A stretch of DNA of 16,276 nucleotides. Source: Bacillota bacterium. GTDB taxonomy: Bacteria > Bacillota > Clostridia > Lachnospirales > Lachnospiraceae. Positions 15,524-16,276 of the stretch are shown piece by piece. Position 1 is the stretch's first letter. The number at the start of each line of letters is the position of its first letter. The position numbers and the translations under genes are program-made. The stretch lies in assembly GCA_023387655.1 (NCBI GenBank), contig JAEWHR010000132.1, positions 1 to 16,276 on the forward strand, given 5' to 3'. Under the pieces are notes generated by a model. The model was given only the letters and a program-made list of their open reading frames with translations. It was not told the DNA's origin and did not search any database.

Positions 15524-15579
15524 CCACTAGCTAATTTTGTGAAGTTTAGTTTAGAATTTTTGATCATAAGATGCTAGTT

Positions 15580-15609
15580 ATTATAAAAAGAATAGCATTC
15601 CGATAACAA
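15580..15609 (-). promoter_or_regulatory. Candidate promoter of the addBA operon
   Basis: On the - strand TTGTTA (15604-15609, 4 of 6 matches) is followed after 18 bases by a perfect TATAAT (15580-15585). The expected start near 15573 would give addB a leader of about 340 bases containing all 29 heptamers. I found no better promoter between the repeat and addB. Confidence 0.55.
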
Positions 15610-15661
15610 TCTTAAAATTTTAATCATATACCCTTTTGCTTTCATTTTAATCTTATCATAT

Positions 15662-15691
15662 TTTAACTCTTCGTTTAATAAACTGTATAAA
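15662..15691 (+). promoter_or_regulatory. Possible promoter of the small membrane protein gene
   Basis: TATAAA (15686-15691) has a weak -35, TTTAAC (15662-15667), 18 bases upstream. This is a low-confidence call in AT-rich sequence. Confidence 0.3.
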
Positions 15692-15713
15692 GCATAATTG
15701 GGAGGAAAAACAG

Positions 15714-16178
15714 ATGTCAAATACAAAAATAGTTGTAATTAAACTGAAACAGATTATATATGGAGTAATTTTTGCAGTATTAGGCATTATATTACTCATA
15801 TTACTTCTGGCTTTGTTTAAATCCGGCAAGAAGAATTCCGGGACGAACGAAGACACCGCAAAATATATCCCAGGTGTTTACAGCTCATTAGTTGCCCTGA
15901 ATGACAGTATACTTAACCTTGAAGTTGTTGTTGATAAAAATCACATCAACTCGGTGCAGTTAATTAACCTGGATGAAGCAGTTACAACCATGTACCCACT
16001 AGTAGAGCCGTCCATCATTTCCATTGCCGAACAGCTATGTAATGATGTCGATATTGCCTCTATTCAAATCTCCGAGGATAGCAAATACACACAGACTCTC
16101 CTATTAGATGCTATAGAGCAAACTCTGGAAAAGGCGCTTATCACACCAGTAGATGAGCAAGTAGAAACTAAAAAATAA
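15714..16178 (+). CDS. Small membrane-anchored protein with a degenerate FMN-binding-like domain
   Basis: The protein is 154 aa, with GGGAGG eight bases before the ATG. Residues about 13-35 form one very hydrophobic helix, preceded by lysines and followed by K-S-G-K-K, suggesting an N-terminal anchor with the rest outside. The outer part follows the layout of the FMN_bind family: Y-x-P-G-V-Y at 51-56, a V-V-V-D-x-x-x-I-x-S-V strand pair at 71-81, D-E at 87-88, V-D near 112, then D-S-K-Y-T-Q-T-L-L-L-D-A-I at 122-134 in place of the usual S-G-A-T-Y-T-S-x-A. The Thr to which FMN would attach appears replaced by Lys124, so flavin attachment is unlikely. The resemblance is by eye; otherwise the protein is of unknown function. 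It is divergent from addBA and followed by a strong terminator. Confidence 0.75.
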   Translation: MSNTKIVVIKLKQIIYGVIFAVLGIILLILLLALFKSGKKNSGTNEDTAKYIPGVYSSLVALNDSILNLEVVVDKNHINSVQLINLDEAVTTMYPLVEPSIISIAEQLCNDVDIASIQISEDSKYTQTLLLDAIEQTLEKALITPVDEQVETKK

Positions 16179-16233
16179 CTTCCTTATCGAGCATAAATAC
16201 ATATGTGAGTACTTATCCTGACTTTCTTTCCCC

Positions 16234-16273
16234 AAAATCGGGTTGTTGCAAGTAATTGCAGCAACCCGATTTT
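16234..16273. terminator. Strong bidirectional-looking terminator at the right edge
   Basis: A 17-bp stem with one wobble pair (16234-16250 with 16257-16273) encloses a six-base loop, with a GC-rich core and TTTT closing the right arm. It ends the small membrane-protein transcript. The A-run on the left arm means it could also act from the other side. The sequence past the stem is cut by the window. Confidence 0.8.
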
Positions 16274-16276
16274 CGT

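Noticed and set aside
15314..15577. An 87-codon + strand open frame with a repeating F-L-F-P-V-S-C pattern, and a second overlapping frame of 67 codons
   Set aside because: The pattern is the automatic translation of a 7-bp repeat (three units make seven codons). There is no ribosome binding site, and more than one frame stays open for the same reason.

Overview
The window is AT-rich and carries strong Shine-Dalgarno sequences of the GGGAGG/AGGAG type, an alpha/beta-type small acid-soluble spore protein, and a Firmicutes-type AddAB recombination nuclease in place of RecBCD. This points to an endospore-forming, low-GC clostridium. The gene content and protein style suggest Lachnospiraceae, of the Lachnoclostridium/Clostridium phytofermentans kind; that placement is inferred from the sequence and was not searched.

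Left part (1-3605). A phospholipase D family gene (ClsC-like, two HKD motifs) enters from beyond the left edge on the + strand. It is followed by a 315-bp gap holding a long hairpin, three diverged direct repeats of about 39 bp, and a bidirectional terminator. On the - strand, transcribed toward that terminator, are a SAM-dependent methyltransferase and hslO (redox chaperone Hsp33). The methyltransferase has its own good sigma-A-type promoter with a hairpin at the predicted 5' end of the mRNA.

Xylose control unit (3606-6636). xylB (xylulokinase, - strand) and a ROK/XylR-type repressor (+ strand) diverge from a short control region. A 27-bp palindrome there, with 11-bp perfect arms, overlaps both candidate promoters. 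No xylose isomerase or transporter gene lies next to them. Four tandem 19-bp repeats and a long terminator hairpin follow the repressor gene.

Lipid kinase and spore unit (6637-8067, - strand). A spore-protein gene is followed after 17 bp by a diacylglycerol kinase family lipid kinase, so the two are probably co-transcribed. The spore-protein leader can form two mutually exclusive hairpins, one of which covers its ribosome binding site.

DNA-repair unit (8068-15609, - strand). addB and addA overlap and encode the two subunits of the ATP-dependent helicase-nuclease for double-strand break repair. Between addB and its best candidate promoter lie 29 consecutive 7-bp repeats in perfect register, predicted to form a long repetitive 5' leader.

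Right end (15610-16276). A small membrane-anchored protein that resembles a degenerate FMN-binding domain is followed by a strong terminator. No RNA genes, CRISPR arrays, insertion sequences or phage genes were seen. Apart from the unusual repeats and leaders, this looks like an ordinary chromosomal region.
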